Assembly (NCBI GenBank): GCA_032622095.1
Contig: CP136064.1
Coordinates: 263,227,863-263,291,862 of the forward strand
Length of the DNA stretch: 64,000 nt
Origin: Siphonodentalium dalli
Lineage: Eukaryota; Mollusca; Scaphopoda; Gadilida; Siphonodentaliidae
Direction: 5' to 3'
Part shown: piece by piece, positions 34,446-46,791 of the stretch
Layout: the number at the start of each line of letters is the position of its first letter
Position numbering within the stretch: the first letter of the stretch is position 1
Position numbers and translations under genes: made by a program
Notes under the pieces: model-generated
Databases searched by the model: none
Seen by the model: only the letters and a program-made list of their open reading frames with translations
Told to the model about the DNA's origin: nothing

Positions 34446-37138
34446 GTTCTATAGAAATTCACAGGGGACCATCTAGATGTTGCCAAAGGGGTCTACTAGG
34501 GGTAGCTTTTTACGAGAAAGATAATGGTCGGGGTTAGAATTTGCTAAAGTGACGCCGTTGTTGTCAGGGGCAGAAAAGGGGGAGGGGCAGAAAAAAAATT
34601 TGTCGCCGATTGCCACCAAACTTATATATAACCATTCCCATAATATGAGGAATCTAATGGCGTGATTTAAATATGGCAAAAGTCGCGCCGTTCGCGTCAG
34701 GTGTGCCCGGAAGGGGGAGGGTAAATTGTTTTTCTGCCGCCGATTGCCACGAAACTTACATATAATCATCCCCATGATATGAAGAATCCAACGGTGTGGT
34801 TTAAATATGTCAAAAGTGCCGTCATTTGAGTCAGGGATGAACGGAAGGGGAGAGGGGCACCAAAATTGATAAAACTAATTTTAGCGCCGATTTCCACCAA
34901 ATTGATATATATTCTTCTCCATGATACAATGAATCTAATTGTTCGATTTAACAACGCCAAATTGTTGTTTTTGGATGAGATATTGGGATGGGTTGGCACT
35001 AAATTTGATATTAAGTCGCCGATTGCCACCACACTTATACAAAATCATCCCCATGGTATGAGGAGTCTAATGGTGTGGCTTTTATCTGTCAAATGTGGCC
35101 TCATTCGAGTCAGGGTTGCATTGAAAGGGACAGGGGCACCAAAATTGATGCAAAAATATTTTTAGCGCCAATTTCCACCAAATTGATACACTTTCGTATC
35201 CTTCTTATCCATGATACGATGAATCTAATCGTGATTTAAAGACGCCATAATGGTGCTGTTTTGGGTGAGAGATGGAGAGGGGATGGATTGGCACCAAATT
35301 AAATTTGGCAAATTTGATAAAAAATTTGTTTAGTTGCTGATTATCACTAAACTTATAAACAATCATCTCCATGATATCAGGAGTGTAATCGTGCGGTTTA
35401 AGGATGTCACAAGTTGGGCCATTCGAGTCAGTGGTATATAGAGATGAGAGGGACACAACAAATTCTATTTATATGTTTAGTGCCGATTTCCACCAGATTG
35501 ATACATATTCTTCTCCGTGATACGAGGAATCTTATCGTGTGATTTAGATACACCAAATTGGTGCCCAATGAGTGAGAGATATGGGGACCTTAAATTTGAT
35601 ACGAATTTGTATACTCGCCAATGTTCACCAATTTCATATATATGCATCTCTAATCGCTAATGAGTCTTAGTGTGTGTAGCTTGAGTCCGAAATAGGGACG
35701 GGAGGGTCACCAAAACTGATACAAAATATTTTTAGTACCAATTACCATCAAATTCAGACACGTTCTTCTCAAATGATACAAGAAATAAAATCGTGCTGTC
35801 TGTCTGTCTTTTTGTCTGTCTGTGTGTTCTATATATAACTTCACGCGGTACAATCGAGATGGCACCAAGGCGTTCTAAGAGGGGTAACTTTTTACAAGGA
35901 AGATAATGGTGCGGGTTAAAATTTTCTAAAATGACGCTGTTGGTGGGAGGGGAAATTTTAAAAATATGGTGAAATAGTTTTGTCGCCAAACGAATACATA
36001 ATCACTTTCGCAATATGGCGTTAAATCACATTTGGTTTCGTTTGCGTCACGGATGGCGAGCGGATATGCACTATCATTGATAAGATTGCTATTCGCCGAT
36101 ATCCACATATAAGTTATATACAGTCACCAGGCCTTCTCCATATCATTTTAAGTAGTTGGGCGTTCACATTTCACAATCCCGACATATGGTGACCCACATA
36201 AGTCACTTGAACAATTATATCTTCTTAACAGTCATATTTATATGGGAATGGCAATCAAGGCATTCACACAATGAGCTAACAAAAAGAGATAACTAGAAGA
36301 AGCATTAAACGTATAATTTATCATTCTATTGAAGAGATACATATATTCGTGCAAACTGAGACACCTCGAACCGTCAGAGGATTGCATATATATAATAACA
36401 AAATTGAGTCTGTTCCATTCAATACAGTTTCCACAAAAAGTTACAATTTGTCAAGAGATATGATGGACTTCAAAAATAGTGGTAACAGTGTTCATGCAGT
36501 CAAATATAGTTTCTTCTGATATACAAGAAAATGCAGTTATTAACACAATACTTTTCAGGATCCTACCAATACTGACATCTGACAAGGGTTTTAGAACAGA
36601 CTCATCGACTGGCATAAACAACTCAAAATCTCGCTCTGTGCCTGGCACATGTAGCTGATATATGTGCGCAGCAACATTTCATTTAAACTAAGAATATTTA
36701 GTCAATATATAGCACCCGGAAATTTCTTTGAAACATCTGTATCTTCATGGAGATATGATAGCCAGGTGTCCTCGAGATCTTAGTCGAACCCACTAAATTG
36801 ATTGATACATCTCAATATGTAAAACCAAATTATCATCTTTTATCGAACTAATGTGTTTATGATGTTCATGTATCATATTATAACGTCTAATGTATACGCA
36901 GTTGTAAATAAATAAATACTTCATTATTGGTGGAACGGATTAATCGCGATAAACACAATGACAATTGACAAGGTGAGCCACTACTTATATTCCATGACTG
37001 TAATAACCATATTTTGTGATGCTATTTGAATATACAATTTATGAGAAAACGTATAACACTTTAAGCAAGAGCATTCTCTATTCCCAACAAATATCCACAG
37101 CATACATTAACCTGGGCAACGCCGGGTAACCCTGCTAG
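34395..37138 (+). mobile_element. Non-autonomous Helitron (2744 bp) with proven empty site
   Basis: Begins TCTATATCTATATTTGCGAA, ends with hairpin CCTGGGCAACGCCGGG and then TAACCCTGCTAG. It sits exactly between A and T of ACAAAA/TATATAAT, which is intact in the paralogous copy at 32379-32390. The body holds about nine diverged ~145-bp repeats (34600-35760), each with a GCCGATTGCCACCAAACTTA-like or GCCGATTTCCACCAAATTGA-like core, alternating. The 5' segment (TGTCTG array and 130 bases after it) recurs internally at 35796-35960. No Rep or helicase ORF; short ORFs are not convincing. Confidence 0.95.
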
Positions 37139-37544
37139 TATATAATAAAATGTAAAAAATTTATCTTGGAACTGATGTCTTGCTGTGCAGTGCGTTGGGG
37201 GGTCATCAAGTTACATGTATCTACTGTTCATTTAGGTTGATTTGAGGTTTGGGAAAACAATATAGCACTCACTTAATTATTTTATAAATGGACTTTTATA
37301 CTAGTCCCTTATACATGTATGTATATTTTGAGGATGCCCAAGAATGAAGTTTCAGTGCATTATGCTTCAACTTCAACCTAACACATTTCATTTTAGTCTG
37401 ATATCAGTTTTCTAATCCGTTTCCTCAATGCAGTTGCACCAATAGTTTAATGGTGAATCAGATAATGCTGATAAAGCCAGCAGAGGTGAACACTCCTGGG
37501 ACTCTATTCTATTGTAATAAAAAACATTAATTTGTAGAAACAAG

Positions 37545-37659
37545 CAGGCCTTAAAATCCGACGAGAATCAGAATCATGATTCTCATTTTGATTCTCGTAA
37601 AAAGTCTTGATTCCCTGTAGAAACGCTTCATTTTGATTCTTGTAAAATTTTAAGGGCTG
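37545..37659. mobile_element. 115-bp hAT-like MITE with 6-bp TSD
   Basis: Ends CAGGCCTTAAAAT and the inverse of CAGCCCTTAAAAT. Duplicated AACAAG at 37539-37544 and 37660-37665, present once in copy 1. The interior is palindromic GATTCTCATTTTGATTCTCG-type sequence. Confidence 0.88.
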
Positions 37660-37884
37660 AACAAGTGTATCCTGATTCAAACTTTGCATGGCCCTACAGC
37701 AAACTCAGTGTACATGTAGTACTAGTAGGTGGCACAAAATATGAACAGGGCCTGGGACCCATAATGAAATAGTAAAGGCTGGGCCTTAGTTCTGACCTAG
37801 TGTTGGGCTGTGGCTCCCTGCCCATATTGGGTTTCTTTAACGTATCAATACTATCATGCACATACATGTACTGGTAACAGTAAT

Positions 37885-38361
37885 GCTGATGGGGTCATTG
37901 TCACAAGGCTCCGGTCACATTCGTAGCCAGCTTTTTAAATCGATCACAAATGTAGCCAGCTTTTCTACGGCGATCACATTTGTAGCCAGCTTTTCATATT
38001 CATGGAGCCTCAAATTAATGAACAAGATTAGGTTAGTGTAATTTTTCAGAGTTGATGAATGAAAAACAACATAAATTTTAATTTGATATTAGTTCATCTA
38101 ATAACCTGAGGTTTCCGATCAATGTCGTTAGATGCTTGAATTATATTCCAATATAAGTTGATAAACAAAGTAAGTTTTGGAGCATGACGTCGATATTTTA
38201 GCAACGAATGCGATGACGTCATATTTCGCGCCATATAAAGCATGGAATTAGAAAAGCTGGCTACGAATGTGATCGCCGGCGAAAAGCTGGCTACATTTGT
38301 GATCGATTTAAAAAGCTGGCTACGAATGTGACCGGAGCCTTGTGACAATGACCCCATCGGC
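37885..38361. mobile_element. 477-bp long-TIR MITE, 9-bp TSD, MULE-like
   Basis: Terminal inverted repeats over 100 bp, beginning GCTGATGGGGTCATTGTCAC (left) and GCCGATGGGGTCATTGTCAC (right, inverted). They contain three tandem GTAGCCAGCTTTT...GATCACA units. The 9-bp duplication AACAGTAAT at 37876-37884 and 38362-38370 occurs once in copy 1. TSD length and TIR style suggest Mutator-like (inference). Confidence 0.9.
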
Positions 38362-41253
38362 AACAGTAATACCTTGGGTGTACAAATGGCAGCCAATAAT
38401 ATCGGCACCTGATCCTATGGTGACACCCTACAAGTGTTACTGACCTGCACACAGCACTAATGCGAGGCATTATTTCTCACACATGGTGCTCTCTAGAGAT
38501 GGCAAACAAAATTTTGCAAATTGGAGGAGATTCAAACTCATGGTGTCATGCGGATACGTCAGCACATCACTGTATCTATGTGATAGTCAGCATGCCATTT
38601 AAAAAAATGTAACTGAGCTAATAAAGTGTCCTTATATGGGATTACAAGTTACAACAGCAACATAGGAATAGACAAAGAGCCCCCGGTGAAGCATTTATAG
38701 GCTAGCTGGATTTAATAAAATTTAACCACCATGCTCCATTAATCCACATTACCAGGTTTATTCTCAATATTATTTCTGGACTTACATGTAGCCTGTTCAT
38801 TTATGGTGCTAATCGTTTAACTTTCATGTAGAAGTAATAATTTAAATAATTTAATTAGTTAATTAATGAATAGGTTGTCTATCAGTTCACCTGACTTAGT
38901 GCCCTGTGAAGCTTCGAAGATTCGATTTGGTGTCGACATCGGCGAACAGATTCGGGATCGACTACCGAATCGGTTCTCCGATTCGTATATTTTCGAATGG
39001 GCCTATTCTTTCCCATTTATGAGGACAAACAACTACATGTAAATTGTTTATTCATAGACCTCAATTAATGGGGCAAATTGCCGCAATGTTCTGTGTTTTC
39101 ACGTCTGGAGCTCTCACCACCACTGCGGTCAAGCTCTGCCAGTGAACCAGTCACTCCTATGCGTTCTGGAGAGTAAAGCATAGCAAAGGGACGCAACTGT
39201 ATGGGGATTGGTGCTGCGTATGATGTAATTTAGAGTTTTATCTAGACCAGTTATGCGATGACGTCACAGTCCATTTCACACCTGAGAGTGTTGCCCGGAA
39301 TATGGCTGGCGCGAGATGTCTATGGCCTGAGTCGCCGCCCGAGTTGTCTCTGGCCCGAGTCATTCCGTTACCAAAATATTTACAGAGTTACATGTGTATC
39401 TGACTATCTCTCATTACCGAAAATTCAAAAATATAAACATGGGGGTACAATCCCTCAGGACTAACCTCACATTATACCAATGCAGTTCTCTAAGTATATT
39501 GTATTACAACATATCTTAAACCCCTGTCACACTCAGGCCGGCGCTTGCATTGCGCTGAAACGGTACCAAATATGAGTAACACGCAGGAGGAGCGCGGGAA
39601 AACTGTCCAAAATTGTCAAACTTTTAACACAAAGTATGCTCCTATTGCGTTCCTACTTTGTCAAGTCTCACGCTCTCACTGTGCTTTCTCTATGCTATCA
39701 ACGTCCTTAGTACGTTCTCAATAAGTTTGAAAAACGTTCTCTGCGTGGACGTGGAGAGTATAAATAGCGCCTCCTGCATGCTCTAGTCATAGTCAGTTTT
39801 TAGGTTGTGGGGAATATACCCAACAATCCGCAATAAACTAGTTGTCCAATTAAACCACTGTCACACTCCGCTGGGAACAGGCCGGCGCTTGCATTGCGCT
39901 GAAAAATTATAAAAGCGCCAATCTAAACGCATTAAGGTATCCAAGAACCGATTGGTGACGCAGTTGACACTGGCTAGGATGGGAGAGGGTCCCCATGATC
40001 GCCCCTGAGCGCCAGGGCGCTGCACTTGTTTTGGTTCGGCGTTCTGACCATGGCGCAGTACTGTCGCCGTGGTAACGAGAAGTGAGCGTACCATTGACGT
40101 AGCAAGGATGCATACAAGCTACTCGTGGTCGCAGCAAGAAATCATCTGTTTCGTCTCTCTCCCGACCTTATTGGGCTGCCACGTGGTATTGTGGACTGCT
40201 TCTCGATAATAGAATGTCCACACAATGTTTCCACTGCAAATATGGCTCTCGCTATATGTCAAAGCGTGACAAATGGCATTCTTCCAACATTTGCAGCAGG
40301 TTTACTGTACGATCCCACTTAGAAATGCGATCTGCTCACCCACACCATCGGAGTTTGCATATAATATGCAAATTTAAACTGGAATCCGATGTACATATAT
40401 TTCGTCGCGAATGTGGCACATAATATATAACATGGAATACGCAATAAGAATAGAGCACGTGAAGTGGCACCTAAATGGAATCCAATGTATTCTGTATATA
40501 CATGTACATGTGCTACATAAACAACATAAACAACCATGGTGCTGTCGACCTCCATGCCATTCAAAAATACAAAAGGGCATATACTAAGCCGATCTATTTA
40601 GCCCTGACGAAATTCCGCGTTATCACTATGATGATACTACAGTGGAAAATTGAATCGGAACATATGGTCAATTTAAATTATGACTATAATATCCGGAACA
40701 TATATAATTGGACATGGACAACTAGTCAGCGTGATCGCAGCGGAGTGTGACAGGGGTATGAGCAGATCGAATTTCAAAGTGGGATCGTACTGTAAACCTG
40801 CTGTAAACGCCGGAAGAACGCCATTTATAACGCTTCGGCGTATAGCGAGCGTCACAGTCGCAGCTCAGTGTGAACGTTTTATGAGCGGGAACCAGTCCAT
40901 AACACCTCATGAAAGCGCAGAAAGAGCGCAATAAGTTTGGGAGAGAGTCGCAATGGGCGTAATAAGGACGGGGAAGGCATGTAGTGAGAGTCTGATTAAG
41001 CTTACTGCAGTCACAAAGGACAAGATTGATTTCTTGCTGCGACCACGAGGAGCTAATATGCACTCTTGCTACGTCCACACGACGCTCACTTTGCTTTGCG
41101 CTGTCACGGCAAGAGTACTACGCCTTGGTCAGAACTCCGAGCCTCTGCGCTTATTTTGTGCATGAACAAAACAAGCGCGGCGCTCTGGCGCCTATGGCCG
41201 ACCATGGGGACCCTCTCCCATCCTAGCCGTGTCATGCAACTGTGTGTGTCACC

Positions 41254-42852
41254 GGGTCCGTGAAGATTCGGCGGAGGGAAGATTCGGCAGGGAAGATTCG
41301 GCGGGTTTTATCGGCCGAATCTTCCTAGGTTTATACCAATATATTGGGACGGGAGATTTTATGTTTTAAGTTCTATGAATTAGATCTATTTTTTAATAAT
41401 ATATTGGATGAATAAATTAAATTAAATGAAGCTATTACTTTTATGATGTTTTGTTTGAGATTATTTGTATGTTTTATGAGTGAATATTTTACAAGAATAA
41501 ATTACTTTTATTATTACTTTTGTTAATACTTTTATGATGTTTTGTCATTAGTTTGTTTGACATATTTTATGAGATTATTTTAGGTTTATGATAAGGTAAG
41601 TTTATTGTGAATATATTGAAGTTAGGCCTATTACTTACAAATTACGTGGTAAATCCAAATATCACGTTCGAACACTATAAGGAATTATGATTAATGAAGA
41701 TTCAATGAGAAAACGAATAAAATTTTTGACAGTTGTTCACACTCTGTTCACGTTGGCACCAAGTGTTTGTATAACAGTCGGTAGAATATACAGAGTCGTC
41801 TTTCTGATGCTGATATGATCTCAGTGAGAACTATTCGATGTTTGTTTAGATAAGTTTGCTGAGTGCATTTCAGTTAGAACTTATCAGTTGTTTGTTTTAG
41901 TTTTTACCGCATCAGATCTAACGACTTTTAGACTATATAGTTGAATGAAATTGACTTCACCATATCACATCTTCATCGTGCCTTCGTACAACCTCCGTCA
42001 AAATCAGCTCATAGACTACCCGTGTATTAAGTGTAATAGGAATGTATGTCCTCGTCAGCAAGCAGTTGACTGCGACACATGCGGCAAATGGCAACACAGA
42101 ACATGCAATACCGGCATTTCTCAGCGACAGTATAATTTCCAGGCCAAGGAGGGTTTGATTGAAATAAGTTTCAATTGCTCATCATACAGCTCGTTTCTTT
42201 ATCGCGATTCCGTTCAATTTAAAAATTGTACCGATTCTTCAACTTGAAGCAGCCCATGTAGAAATTGCCGTTGCAGCCAGGGATCTCGAGACAGACGTGA
42301 GGAAGAAATACACAGAAATAGATACGAAGATCAGCGACCTATGGGCAAAATACAGAGAAGAGGACATCAGAACATCGGAATTCCTACAAGAAGTGACCAA
42401 GATCTACAGAATCGGCAAGGCAAAGAAATAAGAAGACAAGACGACAACAAAACAAGAAGATAACAAGACAAGACTATTAGTTGATTTTTTGTTTCAAATA
42501 AAAATGTCGGTTATAAATGTATTTTAAATTGTTCTGTTTGTATATCTGTTACACCTTATGTTATATCAGCTTGTGTAAATATGTTTCATCCATTCTAATA
42601 AGTCTAATAAAATATGTCATTACTAAAAATGAGTTAATCAAGACCCTATATAATCCCTCTAATTAGTTGTTATTGTTACAACAAAGAATTAGTGCACACA
42701 CAAGCTTAGTCCCACATAAGCCGTAATCCCCAAGCCGTAATCCCTCCACTAATTAGTTAGATCAAACGACTGGCCGAATCTTCCCCGCCGAATCTTCCCT
42801 CCGCCGAAAAATACATGGCCGAATCTTCCCTCCGCCGAATCTTCCCGTTCCC
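41254..42852 (+). mobile_element. 1.6-kb element nested in the previous cluster, GAAGATTCGGC-array ends
   Basis: Ends GGGTCCGTGAAGATTCGGC and the inverse of GGGAACGGGAAGATTCGGC, each followed by two to three more GGGAAGATTCGGC units. Flanked by GTGTCACC at 41246-41253 and 42853-42860 (8-bp TSD). It interrupts one TIR of the host element (sequence resumes with AATCGGTTCTTGG). Encodes the PHD-like ORF described separately. Probably MULE-like (inference from TSD and ORF type). Confidence 0.88.
41945..42431 (+). pseudogene. Transposon-encoded PHD-like finger and helical tail, frameshifted
   Basis: Frame 1 (41945-42247) reads CIKCNRNVCPRQQAVDCDTC then GKWQHRTCNTGISQRQY: Cys pairs C-x2-C and C-x2-C and a W-x-H-x2-C, as in PHD-type fingers that accompany some MULE/FLYWCH transposases. 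It stops at 42247. A second frame (about 42216-42431) continues VPILQLEAAHVEIAVAARD and a charged, probably coiled-coil tail (DLWAKYREEDIRTSEFLQEV) to a stop. The overlap suggests one frameshift. Not a host gene: it lies entirely within the element. Confidence 0.65.
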
Positions 42853-42962
42853 GTGTCACCAATCGGTTCTTGGAGACCTCAGTGCATTTAGGTGGGCACT
42901 TTGATACTTTTGCATCGCAATGCAAGCGCCGACCTGATCGCAGCGGAGTGTGACAGGGGCTT

Positions 42963-43764
42963 TACATTACTGACAGTACTTTATTTATAAGTTTATTCAA
43001 ATTACAATACAACTTTACACACCCTGAAAAACTGAGAAATCGTTTTGTAACGAGTCTTTTTCTCAACTATAGCAATTCGTCCATTCACTTCGCGGATATA
43101 TTGCTTCCTTCTAGACGTAGAGCCGTAATTTTCATGACATATATCCATTATTGGTTACATAAAATTAAGAGGAAAACAGTAACAAATCTAAATTCACGAA
43201 AAAACTAAACAATCCATGGGCGCAGCCATTTTTTATTTGGGCGGGTTTAACAAAAGTAGAACTTTATCAAAATTCAGAACCGGACTGAGTTGTAAATTCA
43301 GAAACAAATTATTGGTCACCAATTTCGATTATGCTATTTGCAATGTTGAGATCCATCAACAATATGTTGATATTTGCAACAGTCTAAAAATCAAGAACAG
43401 AATCTTCCTAATATGGAATTGAACATGTTTTCACAAGTTCCGTTTCAGATTTGATGCTTCCTTCCGTTATATTAAAATATCGCCTTTGCTGGCGCGTCTA
43501 TTGGGCGATTTGATTGGTTGAAAAATTGAAGCACGAATTTTGAAAATATCCAGGCAGAAAATGGTAAATTATGAAAGTCTTTTGTAATCTTATTAGAGAT
43601 TTTCGCGACGAAAACTTCTCGTGATAACCAGAAAAAGACTAGCGTAAATCATCGGAAATAACAATTAACTAAGCTTACACTGCACGTGCAACAAAAATGA
43701 TGAACTATTCACGTCACTCGAAAATAAAAACAAACAAAAAATCAAATCAAAATACTTTTATTAA
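42963..43764. other. Non-repetitive stretch between elements
   Basis: No named gene. It contains a higher-GC patch at 43478-43530 (TTTGCTGGCGCGTCTATTGG then GATTTGATTGGTTG), i.e. two inverted CCAAT boxes next to an E2F-like TTTGCTGGCGCG. This could be a promoter of a gene reading in either direction. A 68-codon plus ORF (43216-43422) is unsupported. Confidence 0.35.
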
Positions 43765-46578
43765 CAGGTCAGGGAGAACCCAAAATCGATGTACTAAACC
43801 TCGATTTGTCTAAACAACCTCGATCGAGGTTCTTCGAGAACATGTCACCACTGGCGATATTAGTGTGGAGTATTTTATCTTACACCTATGAGAGGCCAAA
43901 TTCGGGTCCTACTAAACAACGAACATAAACGAACACAAACGAACACAGGTCCAAAAAGCGGAGTAGAACTAGAAGGGTGAAATTTGGTTTATGGGTGCGC
44001 GTGGGTCCATTCTATGTGTATGTGGTGTTATTTCCAACTTTGATGATTTATTTTTTGAGTTATTACCATTATTTGAATACAAAACTACTAAACAACGAAC
44101 ACAAACGAACATAAGATTAGCGGCAGTGCAGAGGTTACCATGCAGGTGTTAATTAACTACGGCTTACTCTGTCTCCTTGTTTTTACTGCAAGATGATTGT
44201 CAATTTTATCACTGATGGCAATAAAAACACGGCGAAACATCAGAGGTCGGCGTTTTAATGCATAGCTAACAAAACATTTGAGTGAGTCATTGTTGTCAGT
44301 CTCTGAGATGACTATATATATTTTCTCAGTCTCGGAGATCACTCTGGTAAATGCTATATCTGCTTGCTTTCCTGATACACGCATACGCTATGTACCAGGC
44401 ATCTTAAGCAAAATCTCAATCGTAATTTAAGTAAAACAGACAGTGATCAAACTGTCAATAAGATGGAAAAGTATTCAATAGCGAGAGCGGCTTGGTAACA
44501 ATAGAAAACAAAATCATTTATGACGAAATACAGACAGACATAATTGACAAATATATGTGACAACAGACGATACCTTACATTTATGGAAAGACTAAAGACG
44601 AAAGTTTTCAATGCTAGAAAACAAAATTCAACAATTCCGAAATATTGGACAAATAACAATTATGAAAGCATTAAAGGTGCGGGAGTCCTTGGCAGTGGGT
44701 ATATGCTGTGAAAAATTTCCAACGGTCAAAAACCGACACAAAAAGCAAAATGTAGACAGACTTTGTCCGTATACAAATAAGAACTAATAAAGATTGTTTA
44801 TATCATTTGTGTGTGATTAGCCAGTAACACGTACGGTGCTGTCTTCTGTAACACAATCAGGCTCTTGCTTAGGTAATATATAGTAGGTCTTTATGATAGC
44901 ATGCTGTTTACACGATGAACGAAACTGTATGCGTTTTAGTGTTTTTTCTGTTTACGGTGATTGGAACAAATATGAATATTTTCGACAACTAAGGCCTCCA
45001 GTGCCTTTAATACTATAATTAACAAAAAAATTGACTGAGTTTACAGACAATTTAAATGAAACAGTGACTGATAACTGCGTGACATTCGAGTGGAGGGGAT
45101 TTTACATTATCAGGCATTGCATCATCTTTGGAAGTGAGACACGAAATTTGAACAAATTTGACGGCCGAACAACAAGACAGACTAATGCGAAGACTTCTTA
45201 ATTTTGTGAGTGACAATTCCAAATTCCAAACTTCAACTGATGGCAATTAACTATACCCAAAACTACCGCTCTCGCAAAAAAAAAATGGACAATAAAAAAA
45301 GGAAACAGTGAAGACATCAAAAACCAAGACGATCACCAATAAACGACAGAAAGTTAGCATATAGTATGTAAATATACATATAGGATCTCACATGAGTTTC
45401 TATTTTATACGGAATTTATCAACCGAGTTCACTAAATTCGATTTGAGTCGAGGTTTACCGAGGCTCAAATAGAATTTAGTGGACGAGGTTGATAAATTAC
45501 GTATAAAATAGAACGAGTTTGAGATACTTTTTATCACATGGTCATATAATCGCTTAATTTTTATCGAAAACAACAATAATTAACAGACAGAGAACTTTGT
45601 CCCAAAGAGCAGCGTGACGTCATTGCACGCAACGATATTACACGTGTCTATTACGCTCGAATATTACATAGGAAAATAGTGCTAATCATGTGATAAAATA
45701 ACATATAGACTTCTTGGATTCATATCAAATAAGTGCATTACTTGATTTTAATGATTTAAATAATGCAACATTTTGCTGGAGCCATTTTCATCCATGCACT
45801 GACTTCAAGGAGAACAAACTCTGCCCATCGTTCCGCCGGGGCTGAGTCAGTGTAAAATAATATATAAATATTCGATTGTATATAAAACAAACTTTGATTC
45901 TAGTACCTAAAGCTCTACTCAAAGAGCAGTGTGATGCCAGGGAAGTTAAACGAAGTAATAATAAGACAAACTAACTAAGTCAAAACAACTCAGTGACAAA
46001 GAGACAGAGTATAAGCCATAGAGAAGGCGGTAGTTAATTAACACCTTTATTAACACCTTTGCAATACGGCTAATCTCATGTTCGTTTGTGTTCGTTGTTT
46101 AGTAGCTTTGCATTCAAATAATGCTTATAACTCGAAAAATAAGTCATCAAAGTTGGAAATAACACCACATACACATATAATGGACCCACACGCACCCACA
46201 AACCAAATTTCACCCTTCTATTCCGCTTTTTAGACCTGTGTTCGTTTATGTTCGTTTGTGTTCGTTGTTTAGTAGGACCGCCAAATTCACATTTAATAAT
46301 TAATTGTGCTTGATTGCGCTCAAGCACAATTAATTATTAGATGTGAATTTGGCCTCCCATGGGTGTAAGATGAAACACTGTGAAATACTCCACACTACCG
46401 TAGCCTATATCACTTACACTACATTACTTCCATTAGTATCATATTTGGTTTAGAGTGTTTCCCCTTATATCATGGGTGTATGTTTTGACCAGTGGTCACA
46501 TGGTCTCAAAGAACCTCGATCGAGGTTTTTAACACAAATCGAGGTTTAGTACAACGATTTTGGGTTCTCCCTGACCTG
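43765..46578. mobile_element. 2.8-kb long-TIR element, possible ATTAA TSD
   Basis: Ends CAGGTCAGGGAGAACCCAAA and exact inverse. TIRs extend for over 300 bp with small differences (CCTCGATCGAGGTTCTT; TACTAAACAACGAACA arrays at 43911-44120 and 46078-46280). Flanked by ATTAA at 43760-43764 and 46579-46583. The left arm lacks about 100 bases present in the right one (46280-46345). Interior ORFs (e.g. 44157-44384, 44447-44659, 45052-45246, all minus) match nothing I recognise. A foldback lies inside at 45398-45513. Confidence 0.85.
45398..45513. repeat. 116-bp foldback
   Basis: TTCTATTTTATACGGAATTT ... and its inverse around a GAGTCGAGGTTTACCGAGGCTC centre. Arms about 55 bp. Near-identical edges suggest a MITE nested in the larger element. 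Confidence 0.8.
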
Positions 46579-46791
46579 ATTAAATTTAAATAGGCTAAAG
46601 TTTAAGTTAAACTAAAGATTACATAGTTAGAACACAGGACCTTGTCTTTGTAGTTCCCCAAGCTGTCAATGGATGGTTTTGTTCATTCTTCAAGTCCAGA
46701 AAGGAATAATATGACACAAGACAACCAAACTGCGATTTTCCCCAGATAGCACACATACTAGTGTAAACTGTAATACTAATACTAGTAATTA

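Larger units (their letters stand above)
33589..38959. repeat. Tandem duplication, copy 2 (with three insertions)
   Basis: Starts at the junction ATTCGGGATCG/GGAGATTCC and ends ATTCGGGATCG before unique sequence ACTACCGAATCGG. Insertions relative to copy 1: 34395-37138, 37545-37659 and 37885-38361. Each insertion has its intact empty site in copy 1. Confidence 0.95.
39523..42962. mobile_element. Cluster of CCCCTGTCACACTCCGCTG-ended elements
   Basis: Element ends CCTGTCACACTC...GGCCGGCGCTTGCATTGCG occur at 39523, 39856, inverted at about 40735-40755 and inverted at 42920-42962 (CAGCGGAGTGTGACAGGGGC). 39950-40330 is the inverse of parts of 40755-41250 (shared GGGAGAGGGTCCCCATG, ACGTAGCAAG, AAGCGTGACAAATGGC-like). 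This is a composite of one long-TIR element (39856-42962) and at least one relative. GC content is higher than in the surroundings. No transposase is recognised; ORFs here are antisense pairs inside the TIRs. Confidence 0.75.

Noticed and set aside
39861-41263. Many overlapping ORFs of 65-118 codons on both strands
   Set aside because: They mirror one another because the region consists of inverted repeats of one transposon family; none shows a domain.
43200-43235. Minus-strand ATGGCTGCGCCCATGG as RUSF1 start
   Set aside because: A stop follows after 11 codons and the possible donor (GTGAAT) is in the wrong phase.
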